Below, piece by piece: positions 8,261 to 17,346 of a DNA stretch of 64,000 nt. The position numbers and the translations under genes were made by a program. This DNA comes from Pseudomonadota bacterium (GTDB taxonomy: Bacteria; Pseudomonadota; Gammaproteobacteria; Xanthomonadales; Xanthomonadaceae), in assembly GCA_023390905.1 (NCBI GenBank), contig JAEWBY010000007.1:62001-126000 (forward strand). The letters are read 5' to 3'. A model generated the notes under the pieces. That model did no database searches and was not told the DNA's origin. It saw only the letters and a list, made by a program, of their open reading frames with translations. The first letter of the stretch is position 1. Each line of letters begins with the position of its first letter.

Positions 8261-9855
8261 TGAACCAGCCTGCCCTTCCCGGTCGGCGTGGCATCGCCGC
8301 GCCGCAGAACGCCTCGGCCCCTGCGCTGACGCCGAACGAACTGGTGCCGATCCTGATGGAGGAAGCGCGCCGCCACCGCATGGCGATGGCCGCGATCTTC
8401 GCCGGCATCGCATTGTTGACGCTGCTGGTCGGCCTGTTCGTGCTGCCCAAGAACTACACCGCCTCCACCACCATCCTGGCGCAGGAAAGCGACATCATCC
8501 AGCCGCTGCTGGAAGGCCGCGCCGTGGCGACCGAGGTGGTCGATCGCGCTGGCATCGCGCGCCAGGTGATCTACAGCCGCAAGGTGCTGGAAGAAGCACT
8601 CAAGACCGGCGGCTGGCTCGACAACAAGCCTTCGCCGGTCGAACAGGATCGGCTGATGGAGCAGATCAAGGGCCGCATCCAGATCACCAGCCCGCGCCCG
8701 AACCTCATCCAGATCACCTATCGCGACAACGACGCCAAGCGCACCTATGAAGTGACCGAGCGCCTGGGCGCGCTGTTCATCCAGGAAAGCCTGGCCGCCA
8801 AGGAACGCGAAAGCCGCGAGGCCTACGAGTTCATCGACAGCCGCGTGACCGATTATCACGGCAAGCTGATCGAAGCGGAAAACAAGCTGCGTGAATACCG
8901 TTCGGCCAACGCCGATGCGCAACCGGGCAGCGCCACCGACGCCAACACGCGCATCAGTTCGCTGCGCACGCAGGTCGAGCAGACCCGCATGGCGCTGCTG
9001 GAACAGCGTTCGCGCGCCGGTGCGATCAGCTCGCAGTTGTCGGGCGAATCGGCCGTTACCGCCGTGCAGACCCGCGAGAGCCTGTATCGCGCGCAGTTGC
9101 TGGAACTGCAGGGCCAACTGGATCGCCTGCTGCTCAACTACACCGAGCAGCATCCGGACGTGGTGCGCATCCGTCACCAGATGACCGATCTGCAGAATGC
9201 GATGGCCGCCGAACAGGATCGCCGCGCCAAGGCGCCGCAGGGCAACAGTCCGTTCGACGATACCCAGCTCAATCCGCTGTACCAGGAACTGCGCAGCCAG
9301 CAGGCGCAGACGCGCCGCGAAGTGGCGGCGACCGAATCGCGCATGGCGATCGCCGAGTCGATGCTCAACGATGAGCTCAACCGCAGCCGCCGCATCGCCG
9401 AGTCGGAGAGCGCGCTGGCCGAATTGACCCGCGACTACGAAGTCAACCGCGACATCTACCAGGATCTGCTGCGCCGTCGCGAGAACGCACGCGTGTCGAT
9501 GGAACTGGATCGCGAGGAACGCGGCCTGACCCTGCGCGTGCAGGATCCGGCGACGATGCCGCTGCGCCCCACCGGCCTGCGCTTCCTCCACTTCGCGATC
9601 GGCGGCCTGCTGTTCGCCTTCGGCGTGCCGCTGGGCCTGCTGTTCCTGCGCGCCCGTTTCGATCCGCGCATCCGCTCGGCCCGCCAGTTGCAGAAGGCCA
9701 CCGGCCTGACCCTGCTGACCTCGGTGCCGATGTACCACTCGCCGCAGGATCGCCGCCTCCAGCTCAAGCGCAACGCGATGAGCATCGGAATGCTGGCGAT
9801 CGTCGTCCTCGCCTACGCGCTGGCCTTCGGGCTCAAGCAGCTCGCCGCCGCCTGA
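8260..9855 (+). CDS. Polysaccharide chain-length determinant (Wzz/GumC-like co-polymerase)
   Basis: A 531-residue inner-membrane protein with a membrane segment at about 45-65, a long periplasmic coiled-coil-rich region rich in Glu/Arg/Gln, and membrane segments near 445-465 and at the C-terminus. This is the architecture of polysaccharide co-polymerases that set chain length and link the polymerase to the export channel. It lacks a fused kinase domain; a separate kinase-like protein follows ten bases later. It best fits the chain-length family tied to XrtA-type EPS systems. It is the second gene of the export operon. Confidence 0.9.
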   Translation: MNQPALPGRRGIAAPQNASAPALTPNELVPILMEEARRHRMAMAAIFAGIALLTLLVGLFVLPKNYTASTTILAQESDIIQPLLEGRAVATEVVDRAGIARQVIYSRKVLEEALKTGGWLDNKPSPVEQDRLMEQIKGRIQITSPRPNLIQITYRDNDAKRTYEVTERLGALFIQESLAAKERESREAYEFIDSRVTDYHGKLIEAENKLREYRSANADAQPGSATDANTRISSLRTQVEQTRMALLEQRSRAGAISSQLSGESAVTAVQTRESLYRAQLLELQGQLDRLLLNYTEQHPDVVRIRHQMTDLQNAMAAEQDRRAKAPQGNSPFDDTQLNPLYQELRSQQAQTRREVAATESRMAIAESMLNDELNRSRRIAESESALAELTRDYEVNRDIYQDLLRRRENARVSMELDREERGLTLRVQDPATMPLRPTGLRFLHFAIGGLLFAFGVPLGLLFLRARFDPRIRSARQLQKATGLTLLTSVPMYHSPQDRRLQLKRNAMSIGMLAIVVLAYALAFGLKQLAAA

Positions 9856-9865
9856 GGACGCCTGC

Positions 9866-10633
9866 ATGCAACGACAAGCCTCTCTGGAACCGATCGTGAC
9901 CCCGGACAACGACCGTTCGCAAAGCGTCCCCAACCGCACCGACAGCACACGTTCGCTGGCGCTGCTCGATGAACCCAAGGCGCTGACTCCGCGCGAACTG
10001 GAAGACCGCCGCGTCATCCATCGCAACGATTCGGTGCGCGAACAGGCCGACGCCTTCCGCGAACTGCGCACGCGCCTGCTGGCGCTGGGCGGCGAGCGCA
10101 ATTTCGTCACCCTGGTCGCGCCGATCACCCACGGCAGCGGCGGCAGTTTCGTCGCCCGCAACCTGGCCGCGGCGTTCGCCTTCGATGACAGCAAGACCTC
10201 GCTGCTGGTCGATTGCGACGCGCTGCATCCCTCGCAGGATCAAGCCTTGCGCGTGGACGCCAGCGCCGGTGGCCTGATGGATTATCTGGACGATGGCCAG
10301 ATCGACGTGGCCCGCATCCTCTACCGCACCGGCGTGCCGCGCCTGCGGTTGATGCCCAGCGGCAGCCAGCGCGAGCGCACCGGCGAAGCCTTCAGCTCGT
10401 TCCGCATGCGCGCGATGATCGATTCGCTGCGCAGTCGCTATCCGGATCGCTATCTGATCCTGGACAGCCCCTCGGTACTGGGTTCGCCGGACGCGCGCAT
10501 CCTCTCGGAACTGGCGGATCTGGTGGTGCTGGTGGCCGGCTACGGCAAGTCCACGCCGGAGAACATCGAGAAGGCCGTCGCCAGCTTCCCGCCCGAGAAG
10601 GTCGCCGGCGTGGTGTTCAACCACATCCCCTGA
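9866..10633 (+). CDS. CpsD/BY-kinase-like protein with degenerate Walker A
   Basis: A 255-residue cytosolic P-loop protein related to the tyrosine autokinases that partner chain-length proteins. Walker A' (LLVDCD, about 113-118) and Walker B (YLILDSP, about 195-201) are present. The expected Walker A reads ITHGSGGSF (about 87-95), with a glycine where the invariant lysine of GK(S/T) belongs. There is also no C-terminal tyrosine cluster: the protein ends FNHIP. From sequence alone it may be a pseudokinase or an ATP-independent partner of the upstream co-polymerase. Its place directly behind the Wzz-like gene supports the partnership. Confidence 0.85.
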   Translation: MQRQASLEPIVTPDNDRSQSVPNRTDSTRSLALLDEPKALTPRELEDRRVIHRNDSVREQADAFRELRTRLLALGGERNFVTLVAPITHGSGGSFVARNLAAAFAFDDSKTSLLVDCDALHPSQDQALRVDASAGGLMDYLDDGQIDVARILYRTGVPRLRLMPSGSQRERTGEAFSSFRMRAMIDSLRSRYPDRYLILDSPSVLGSPDARILSELADLVVLVAGYGKSTPENIEKAVASFPPEKVAGVVFNHIP

Positions 10634-10651
10634 GCCACGGAGCAGGCCCCC

Positions 10652-11974
10652 ATGCCGCTGAAGTACATCCGCGCCTCGGCCCTCACCGCCGCCACCCTGG
10701 CCGGTCTGTCCGGCCAGGCGCTGGCCGCGCGCATCGACTACAGCGTCGATGTGGGCGTGGAGGACAACGACAACGTCACGCTGACACCGTTCGACCCGAT
10801 CCAGCAGCGCTACATGCGCGCCGGCCTCGGCTTCACCGTCAACGAGAACCTGTCGGCGCTGCAGCTCAATCTCGATGGCCGCGCCGAGTACCGCGACTAC
10901 CGCGACGACGTGTTCAAGGACACGGTCGATGGCACGCTGACCGCGCGCGCCAACTGGGTCGCCATCCCCGAGCGGCTGTTCGTCAGCGCCGAGGACAGCC
11001 TGACCGTGCAGCCGGTCGATGCGCTCGCGCCGGATGCGCCGGGCAATCGCCAGCAGGTCAACGTGTTCTCGCTGGGGCCGACGTTCCTGTTCAACTGGGG
11101 CCGTGCGCTGCATGGCCAAGCCGAGCTGCGCTACATCAACAGCGACGCCGAGATCACCGACGAGTTCAACTCCCAGCGCATCGCCGCCGCCGTGCGCGCG
11201 ATCAAGGATCTCTCGCCGACCAGCCGCCTGTCGATGAACGTGCAGGCGCAGCGCGTGGATTTCGATGACGACATCACTGCGCGCGATTACGACCGCTACG
11301 ATCTGTTCGCACGCTATTCGCGCAGCCTGGCGCATTTCGAACTGGGCGCGGATCTGGGATATTCGCGCATCGCCTACCGTCGTCCCGGCGAAGCGGAGAA
11401 CCGCTCCGAGCCCTTGATCCGCCTGGACGCGGAATGGAATCCGACCAGCCGCAGCCGCTTCACCGTGATGCTGTCGAGCCAGTTCTCCGACACCGCCACC
11501 GACGCACTGCGCGGCGTGGCCGCCGATGCCGGTGCACCCAACGCGGTGCCGGAAAACGTGCTCACCGGCGATGCGGTGGTCAATGCCTCGCCATACGAAG
11601 TGCGCGGGCTGGATCTGCGTTACGACTTCACCAGCGAGCGGTTGAACTTCTCCGTGTCGCCCTACGCGCAGAAGCGCAACTACGTCGAATCCGACGAGTT
11701 CGATCAGGAAAGCCGCGGCGCGCGGGTGGATCTGCACTGGCGGCTGCGCGAGCGCCTGCGCCTGTCCAACTACGCCACCTACGAGAAAATCGAGTACACC
11801 TCGCTGGGCCGCGACGACAAGACGCTGCGCCTCGGCGCGAGCCTGGATTACGCGTGGACGCGCCGCTGGAGCGTCAACCTGCAGTGGGAACGCTACAAGC
11901 GCGAAACCAGTGAAATCGGGCAGGACGTGCGGCAGAACATCGTCTACCTGAGCGTGGCCTACACCAACCGCTGA
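10652..11974 (+). CDS. EPS-associated outer-membrane beta-barrel protein
   Basis: A 440-residue protein with a signal peptide ending near ALAA (about residue 25). The rest is an alternating hydrophilic/hydrophobic pattern with many Tyr/Arg/Asp-rich strands, typical of a 14- to 18-strand beta-barrel. It fits the outer-membrane family found next to chain-length genes in XrtA/PEP-CTERM EPS loci. A role in passing the polymer across the outer membrane, alongside the short export lipoprotein, is likely but inferred. It lies 18 bases after the kinase-like gene and eight bases before a heparinase-like gene. Confidence 0.85.
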   Translation: MPLKYIRASALTAATLAGLSGQALAARIDYSVDVGVEDNDNVTLTPFDPIQQRYMRAGLGFTVNENLSALQLNLDGRAEYRDYRDDVFKDTVDGTLTARANWVAIPERLFVSAEDSLTVQPVDALAPDAPGNRQQVNVFSLGPTFLFNWGRALHGQAELRYINSDAEITDEFNSQRIAAAVRAIKDLSPTSRLSMNVQAQRVDFDDDITARDYDRYDLFARYSRSLAHFELGADLGYSRIAYRRPGEAENRSEPLIRLDAEWNPTSRSRFTVMLSSQFSDTATDALRGVAADAGAPNAVPENVLTGDAVVNASPYEVRGLDLRYDFTSERLNFSVSPYAQKRNYVESDEFDQESRGARVDLHWRLRERLRLSNYATYEKIEYTSLGRDDKTLRLGASLDYAWTRRWSVNLQWERYKRETSEIGQDVRQNIVYLSVAYTNR

Positions 11975-11982
11975 GTTTGGCC

Positions 11983-13854
11983 ATGAACACGCCCACGCCC
12001 AGCGCGCGCCGCGCGTCCCGCACCCGGACGCACCTGTGGCCGAGCGCGGGCCTGTTGACCCTGGCGATGCTGGCCGCCGCGATGGGCCAGTGCAGCGAGC
12101 CCCGCAGCGGTGCGGCCACGGTTCCGCCAACCGCGCCCGTGGCCGTGGCTCCGCCCGCGGCCGATGCACCGGCCGCTGCGCAGGACGCAGAAGGCACGCC
12201 GCAACTGGTCATCGATCTGTCCGCGCTCAATCGCAAATCGTCCGCGTATTCGCGCTTTCGCGGCTGGGTCGATGCGGCGGTGGCCGGACGGCCGGGCTAT
12301 GCGTTCGGCGCGGGCGACGCGGCGCTGATGTTCCAGCTCAGCGAAGGCAAGAAGTACTGCGAGCTTGCGATCACGATGGTCGAACAGCAGGTCAGCGAGG
12401 CCGAACAGGCGATCGCGGCCGGCGGCAAACCGGCGATCGCCGGCGATTCGTATCTGGAGGTCGGGCCGCTGATCGCCGATCTGGCGATGACGCTGCACGC
12501 TTGCGGCGCCGCCATCGATCCGGCGCAACGCAGGCGCTGGTCCGATTACGCCGCGCAGGCCGTGCGCAACGTGTGGAATCCGGCCGGCGCCGAATGGGGC
12601 GGCGTGTCTCACCCGTGGAGCGGCTGGTCGATCGACAACCCCGGCAACAACTATTACTACAGCTTCCTCGAAGCGACGATGTACTGGGCGCTGGTGAGCG
12701 GCGATCCGCACTGGATGCAGGATCTGCGCACGCGCCGGTTGCCGCCGCTGGCCGACTACTACGCGCAACTGCCCGGCGGCGGCAGCCGCGAAGGCACTGG
12801 CTATGGCGCCGCGCAGATGCGGTTGTTCGGCCTGTACCGGTTGTGGCGCGACAGCACCGGCGAGGATCTCGCCAATGCCAATGCGCACGCACACGACAGC
12901 ATCGCCTACTGGGTGCATGCGACGGTGCCGACACTGGATCGCTTCGCACCGATCGGCGATCAATCGCGCAATTCGGTGCCGGAGCTGTTCGACTATCACC
13001 GCCGGCTGATGCTGGAAGCGCGGCAACTGGCGAAGGATCCGGCCGCGCGCGCGATGGCGTCCTGGTGGCTGGACAACATCTCCGTGCAGCAGATGAGCCA
13101 GGGCTTCAACAGCCGCTACGATCTGCTCGACGCCGGCGAAGGCGGCGCGCCGCCGACCGCATTGCACTACCACGCCGAAGGCACTGGCCATCTGTTCGCG
13201 CGCACCGGATGGGATGACGATGCGATGTGGCTGTCGTTCGTGGCCGGGCCCTACATGGAAAGCCACGCCCACCAGGACCAGGGCGCGTTCACCCTGTTCG
13301 CCGGCGACTGGCTCGCGGTCACCGAGAACATCTGGAGCCACAGCGGCATCCAGCAGGGCACGCCGGTGCACAACGTCGTGCGTTTCGAACGCGCCGACGC
13401 CGACATGCGCCAGTGCGCCGCGCCGGCCGGCGACCGCGTGGTGCATCAATGCGAATCCTCGCTCTCGCGCGCGAAGATGACGGTGACGCCCGGCGCCGAC
13501 GGCGCGCTGACCGCGGTGGCCGATCTGACGCCTGTGTACCGCGACAATCCCGCGCTCGATCACTGGGAACGGCGGATCGATTTCGCCGGCCGCGTGCTGA
13601 CGGTGCGCGATCGCTTCACCCTCGGCGCCGGCACGCGCACGGTCTTCCAGGTCAATGTCCCGGAAAAACCGCGGGTGCAGGGCAATGAAGTGCGGGCCGG
13701 CCGGCTGCGCGTGCGCGTGCTCGAACCGGCGAACGCCACCATCAGCGTGCACGACTGGCGCGATGAGGACGCGCAGGAATTCAATCGCGGTTGGCGCATC
13801 GACGTGGCCGGCGGACAGGACGGCTATCACGTGGAGTTGTCCGAGGCGAAGTGA
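11983..13854 (+). CDS. Heparinase II/III-family polysaccharide lyase (copy 1)
   Basis: A 623-residue secreted protein. It has an N-terminal hydrophobic export segment and a Pro/Ala-rich linker to about residue 70. An alpha-helical toroid region (WSGWSIDNPGNNYYYS) follows, then a C-terminal beta-sandwich. The heparinase II/III signature SHAHQDQG falls at about Ser427-Gly434, and such enzymes cleave uronic-acid polymers by beta-elimination. A cysteine near residue 35 (MGQC) is a poor lipobox, so lipidation is uncertain. ATG 11983 is preferred to TTG 11977. It is a close paralogue of the next gene. A periplasmic role in trimming or clearing the locus EPS is likely. Confidence 0.85.
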   Translation: MNTPTPSARRASRTRTHLWPSAGLLTLAMLAAAMGQCSEPRSGAATVPPTAPVAVAPPAADAPAAAQDAEGTPQLVIDLSALNRKSSAYSRFRGWVDAAVAGRPGYAFGAGDAALMFQLSEGKKYCELAITMVEQQVSEAEQAIAAGGKPAIAGDSYLEVGPLIADLAMTLHACGAAIDPAQRRRWSDYAAQAVRNVWNPAGAEWGGVSHPWSGWSIDNPGNNYYYSFLEATMYWALVSGDPHWMQDLRTRRLPPLADYYAQLPGGGSREGTGYGAAQMRLFGLYRLWRDSTGEDLANANAHAHDSIAYWVHATVPTLDRFAPIGDQSRNSVPELFDYHRRLMLEARQLAKDPAARAMASWWLDNISVQQMSQGFNSRYDLLDAGEGGAPPTALHYHAEGTGHLFARTGWDDDAMWLSFVAGPYMESHAHQDQGAFTLFAGDWLAVTENIWSHSGIQQGTPVHNVVRFERADADMRQCAAPAGDRVVHQCESSLSRAKMTVTPGADGALTAVADLTPVYRDNPALDHWERRIDFAGRVLTVRDRFTLGAGTRTVFQVNVPEKPRVQGNEVRAGRLRVRVLEPANATISVHDWRDEDAQEFNRGWRIDVAGGQDGYHVELSEAK

Positions 13855-14319
13855 CGGCGCGCGTACCAACGGCGCGGCGGTTCATTGCGTCGGGAAAGCG
13901 ATCCATCGCCCCGAACCCTCGAGCGTGCAGGAGCCGCTTCGGCCGCGACCCGGCAAGGCGTCGCGGCTGAAACCGCTTCTACGGGACCAGGCAGGTTTCA
14001 GCGCGCGCTTTCGCCGCGACACGACACCCTGCCGGGCAGGGTCATCACCGGGTAACCGGCCAATCCACCGCGCCTTCCCCTCGACGCGACCGCGCCCGGA
14101 TGACCGCACCCTCCCCGCCACCCCGAACCCGTTGCCAGCCTGGCCCCTCTGAAACTGAACAGTTCGGTTCTGCGACAGCGGACACAGCATTGGCCTCACG
14201 TTCAAGGGATATGATGCGCACGCCGTTGCGCGAGTCGATGTGGCTTAGGGGAGCCGCAGCGGGCGACAGAACACGTCGTTTTCCATCGGGCGCACGGTTT
14301 CCTTGTCCAGGAGATTCCC
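13855..14319. other. 465-base intergenic region between the two heparinase-like genes
   Basis: No supported gene. The first part holds the palindromic element at 13925-13982. The second part has no recognisable promoter boxes but ends with an AGGAG ribosome binding site eight bases before the TTG start of copy 2. The gap is long for genes otherwise packed tightly, so copy 2 probably has its own promoter here. Confidence 0.5.
13925..13982. repeat. REP-like palindrome of the Xanthomonadaceae GTAG type
   Basis: The left arm reads GTGCAGGAGCCGCTTCGGCC then GCGAC. The right arm reads GTCGCGGCTGAAACCGCTTC then TAC, which is its imperfect complement across a ten-base loop. On the reverse strand the element begins GTAGAAGCGGTTTCAGCCGC. 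This matches the GTAG-headed REP-like repeats that are common in Xanthomonas, Lysobacter and Stenotrophomonas. Confidence 0.7.
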
Positions 14320-16302
14320 TTGTCGCGCCTGTCTTCCCCTTCCGTGTCCGGTTCAACGCGGTCCCGTCGCTGGACCCGTCCCCTCGTTTTCCTGTCCTGC
14401 ACCGCGCTGGTCCTTTCGGGCCTGGGCGCGGCCAGCGCCGCCGGCCTGTTCGGCGCGCGCGCGCAGATGACCACCGCGCGCCTGCTGCATGACGCGCGCG
14501 AAACGGCCAGCCAGTTCAATCCCTTCGCGCGCACGCGCTTTGCCAGCCAGAGCGGTCGCGGCCCGGCCCGCGGCGGCGCGCCCGTGGTCACGCCGAACGC
14601 TCCGGCCAACTGCGGCGCGACCACCGGCGGAGGAATGGTCACCGGCGGCGGCATGACCGCAGCCAACTCCTCGCTGCCGCGCCGCTTCGGCCTGCCATCC
14701 GCGCTCATGTACGCCGATCGCAGCAGCCCCGCCTACACCCGATTCAAGGCCTGGGTGGACAGCGCGGTCGCCGGCAACATCGGCTACGGCTTCACCGCCA
14801 GCGAGGCGGTGATGATGTACCAGCTCTCCCCCGAGGCGAAGTACTGCAACCTGGCCGTCTCGCTGGTCGAGCAGCAGGTCAGCGCGGCCGAATCGGCGAT
14901 CGCCAGCGGCGGCCGTCCGGAAGTGGCCGGCGATTCCTACCTGGAAGTGGGCACGATGATCGGCGACGTGGCCACAACCATCAGCACCTGCTCCAGCTTC
15001 ATCACCGCCTCGCAGCGCACGCGCTGGTCGGCCTACGCCGAACAGGCCGTCTGGAACGTCTGGAACTACGGCAGCGCGCAATGGGGTGGACGTTCGTTCC
15101 CATGGAGCGGCTGGTCGGTCAACAACCCGGGCAACAACTACTACTACAGCTTCATCGAAGCCACGATGTACTGGGCGCTGGCGACCAACAGCACCACGTG
15201 GAAGAATTTCCTGCGCACCAACAAACTGCCGGCGCTGCAGGCGTACTTCGCCAAGCTCCCCGGCGGCGGCAGCAGCGAAGGCACCGGTTACGGCACCTCG
15301 CACATGCGCCTGTTCTCCCTGTACCACGTCTGGCGCGACGCCACCGGCGAGGATCTGGCCAACACCAACAGCCATGCCAACGACAGCATCGCGTACTGGA
15401 TCCACGCCACGGTGCCGACGCTGGATCGCTTCGCACCGATCGGCGATCAATCGCGCAACGCGATTCCCGAACTCTACGATTACCACCGTCGCCTGATGCT
15501 CGAGGCGCGCTACAACTCGCTCGACACCACCCGCCGCAACCAGGCCACGTGGTGGCTGCAGAACATTTCCGTGGCGCGCATGGGTTCGCAGTTCAACTAT
15601 CGCTACGATCTGCTGCCGGCCGGCAGCACGCCGTCGGCGCCGACCGATCTGCTCTACCACGCCACCGGAACCGGGCACCTGTTCGCGCGCACCGGCTGGG
15701 ATCGCGACGCGATGTGGGTGGCGATCGTGGCCGGCAAGTACGATGAAAGCCACGCACACCAGGACCAGGGATCGTTCACCCTGTTCGCGCGCGACTGGCT
15801 GGCGGTGACCGCCAACATCTGGAGCCACAGCGGCATCAACCAGGGCACCGACGTGCACAACCTGGTGCGCTTCGTGCGCAACGGCAGCGTCGCGCGCCAG
15901 TGCGAATCGACCACCCGCGCCTCGACGATGACGGTCACGCCCGGGGCCGGCGGTGCGTTCACCGCCAACGCCAACCTGACGCCGGCGTTCTGCGACAACA
16001 CCGCGGTGACCAACTGGCAGCGGCAGTTCAACTTCGGCGCGCGCAAGCTGACCGTACGCGATACGTTCGCGATCACCAGCGGCACCACCGCGACGTTCCA
16101 GGTCAACGTGCCGGTGGCCCCGACCCTGGTCAACAGCCGCGAAGCCACCGCCGGCCGCCTGCGCGTGCGCGTGCTGGAACCGGCCAATGCGACGATCAAC
16201 AGCAACTTCAGCAGCGGCAAGTACACCGAAGACGGCGCACGCTATCGCATCGACGTCACCGGTGGCACGACCGGCTATCTGGTGGAACTGAGCGAGATCT
16301 GA
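14320..16302 (+). CDS. Heparinase II/III-family polysaccharide lyase (copy 2)
   Basis: A 660-residue paralogue of the preceding gene, sharing long blocks such as NPGNNYYYSF.EATMYWAL and TVPTLDRFAPIGDQSRN. It has a signal peptide with cleavage near ASAAG (about residue 41). The heparinase signature is SHAHQDQG, with His478 and His480. The gene starts with TTG, supported by AGGAG eight bases upstream. Between the arginine-rich N-terminus and the catalytic part lies a Gly-rich linker. The product is probably periplasmic or secreted and, like copy 1, is expected to act on a uronate polymer. It closes the first plus-strand EPS block. Confidence 0.87.
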   Translation: MSRLSSPSVSGSTRSRRWTRPLVFLSCTALVLSGLGAASAAGLFGARAQMTTARLLHDARETASQFNPFARTRFASQSGRGPARGGAPVVTPNAPANCGATTGGGMVTGGGMTAANSSLPRRFGLPSALMYADRSSPAYTRFKAWVDSAVAGNIGYGFTASEAVMMYQLSPEAKYCNLAVSLVEQQVSAAESAIASGGRPEVAGDSYLEVGTMIGDVATTISTCSSFITASQRTRWSAYAEQAVWNVWNYGSAQWGGRSFPWSGWSVNNPGNNYYYSFIEATMYWALATNSTTWKNFLRTNKLPALQAYFAKLPGGGSSEGTGYGTSHMRLFSLYHVWRDATGEDLANTNSHANDSIAYWIHATVPTLDRFAPIGDQSRNAIPELYDYHRRLMLEARYNSLDTTRRNQATWWLQNISVARMGSQFNYRYDLLPAGSTPSAPTDLLYHATGTGHLFARTGWDRDAMWVAIVAGKYDESHAHQDQGSFTLFARDWLAVTANIWSHSGINQGTDVHNLVRFVRNGSVARQCESTTRASTMTVTPGAGGAFTANANLTPAFCDNTAVTNWQRQFNFGARKLTVRDTFAITSGTTATFQVNVPVAPTLVNSREATAGRLRVRVLEPANATINSNFSSGKYTEDGARYRIDVTGGTTGYLVELSEI

Positions 16303-16312
16303 TCACGATTCG

Positions 16313-16332
16313 GCCCCTCTTGCGGGAGGGGC
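16313..16332. terminator. Putative bidirectional terminator hairpin
   Basis: A perfect seven-base stem (GCCCCTC / GAGGGGC) with a six-base loop lies 11 bases after the heparinase copy 2 stop, between convergent genes. A second perfect hairpin (GATGGCG CTC CGCCATC) follows at 16349-16365. Neither has a T-run, so intrinsic termination would be weak. Confidence 0.45.
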
Positions 16333-16437
16333 TGCAGGCTCGTCCGCGGATGGCGCTCCGCCATCGGCGGCAATGCACTGCAGGGGCGGTCAGCCGCGAC
16401 CCGATCAGATCGCGTTGCATGGCCGCTGTGCATGCGG

Positions 16438-17346
16438 CTATGCGTTGCGCCTGCGCAAGCGCCGCCGCAGATCCAGCCAAGGCGTCGGCACGAATGTCGC
16501 CGACCACAACCCGATCCGGCGCAACGACGGGCGGCTGACGATGGCCTCGCGCAGCAGCCGCCGCGCACCGGGCAACTGGCGTGCGTGCAGCAGGTGCTGT
16601 CCGAATTCGGTGCGGATGTGGCGCAGCTTGCGCGCGATGCGGTCAGCCGGCAGTCCCAACGATTGTCCAAGCGTGCGTGCGTTGTGGAGTTCGCCTTCGG
16701 CGCAGCGCTCGATGCGGCTGGTGATGCTGCCGCTGGCCGGCGTGTAGTGGCCGATCAAGCCGTCGCAGGCGAGCACGCGCCAGCCCGCATGCGCGATGCG
16801 CAACCACAGATGGTAGTCCTCGGCGCCGATCAACTGCGGTGAGGCATCGAACCCGCCCAGCGATACGAACGCCTCGCGCCGCACCACCGCCATCGAGGTG
16901 CAGATGCGGTTGCGACGCCACAGCATGTCGAAATCCAGCTCGCGCGGCAGCGGCGGCAGACCATCGCGCGCGCAGCCATGCAGCAGGCCGGCGCGCGGTT
17001 CGCCTGCGAGCGCGAGCTGGCGTTCCATCTTGTGTGGCAGCCAACTGTCGTCCGCATCGAGAAACGCGATCCACGGGCTGCGGCTCACGCGCACGCCATA
17101 GTTGCGCGCCGACGCGGGCCCGGCATTGCGCTGGCGCAGCAGGCGGATGCGATCGCCGTAGCGCATCAGCGTGGCGATCAGCGCATCGCCGTCGGGCGAG
17201 CCGTCATCGATGACGATCACTTCGGCAGGCGCATGCGTCTGCGCGAACACGCTGTCGAGCGCACGCGTGATCGTGGCGGCGGCATTCCAGGCGGGAATCA
17301 CGACCGCGTAGTCATGCGCGGCCGGCGCGTGGGCGCTCACGCTCAC
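16438..17346 (-). CDS. Glycosyltransferase family 2
   Basis: A 302-residue GT-A fold enzyme. The nucleotide-sugar binding start is VVIPAWNAA, followed by VIDDGSPDGD and the metal-binding LDADDSW. The C-terminal helical region has no membrane segment. GTG 17346 overlaps the stop of the upstream glycosyltransferase (GTGA), which decides the start; an open extension to 17817 lies wholly inside that gene. It is the last gene of a minus-strand block (19.3 to 16.4 kb) of three coupled genes. The sugar donor and acceptor cannot be inferred. Confidence 0.88.
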   Translation of the reverse strand: MSVSAHAPAAHDYAVVIPAWNAAATITRALDSVFAQTHAPAEVIVIDDGSPDGDALIATLMRYGDRIRLLRQRNAGPASARNYGVRVSRSPWIAFLDADDSWLPHKMERQLALAGEPRAGLLHGCARDGLPPLPRELDFDMLWRRNRICTSMAVVRREAFVSLGGFDASPQLIGAEDYHLWLRIAHAGWRVLACDGLIGHYTPASGSITSRIERCAEGELHNARTLGQSLGLPADRIARKLRHIRTEFGQHLLHARQLPGARRLLREAIVSRPSLRRIGLWSATFVPTPWLDLRRRLRRRNA

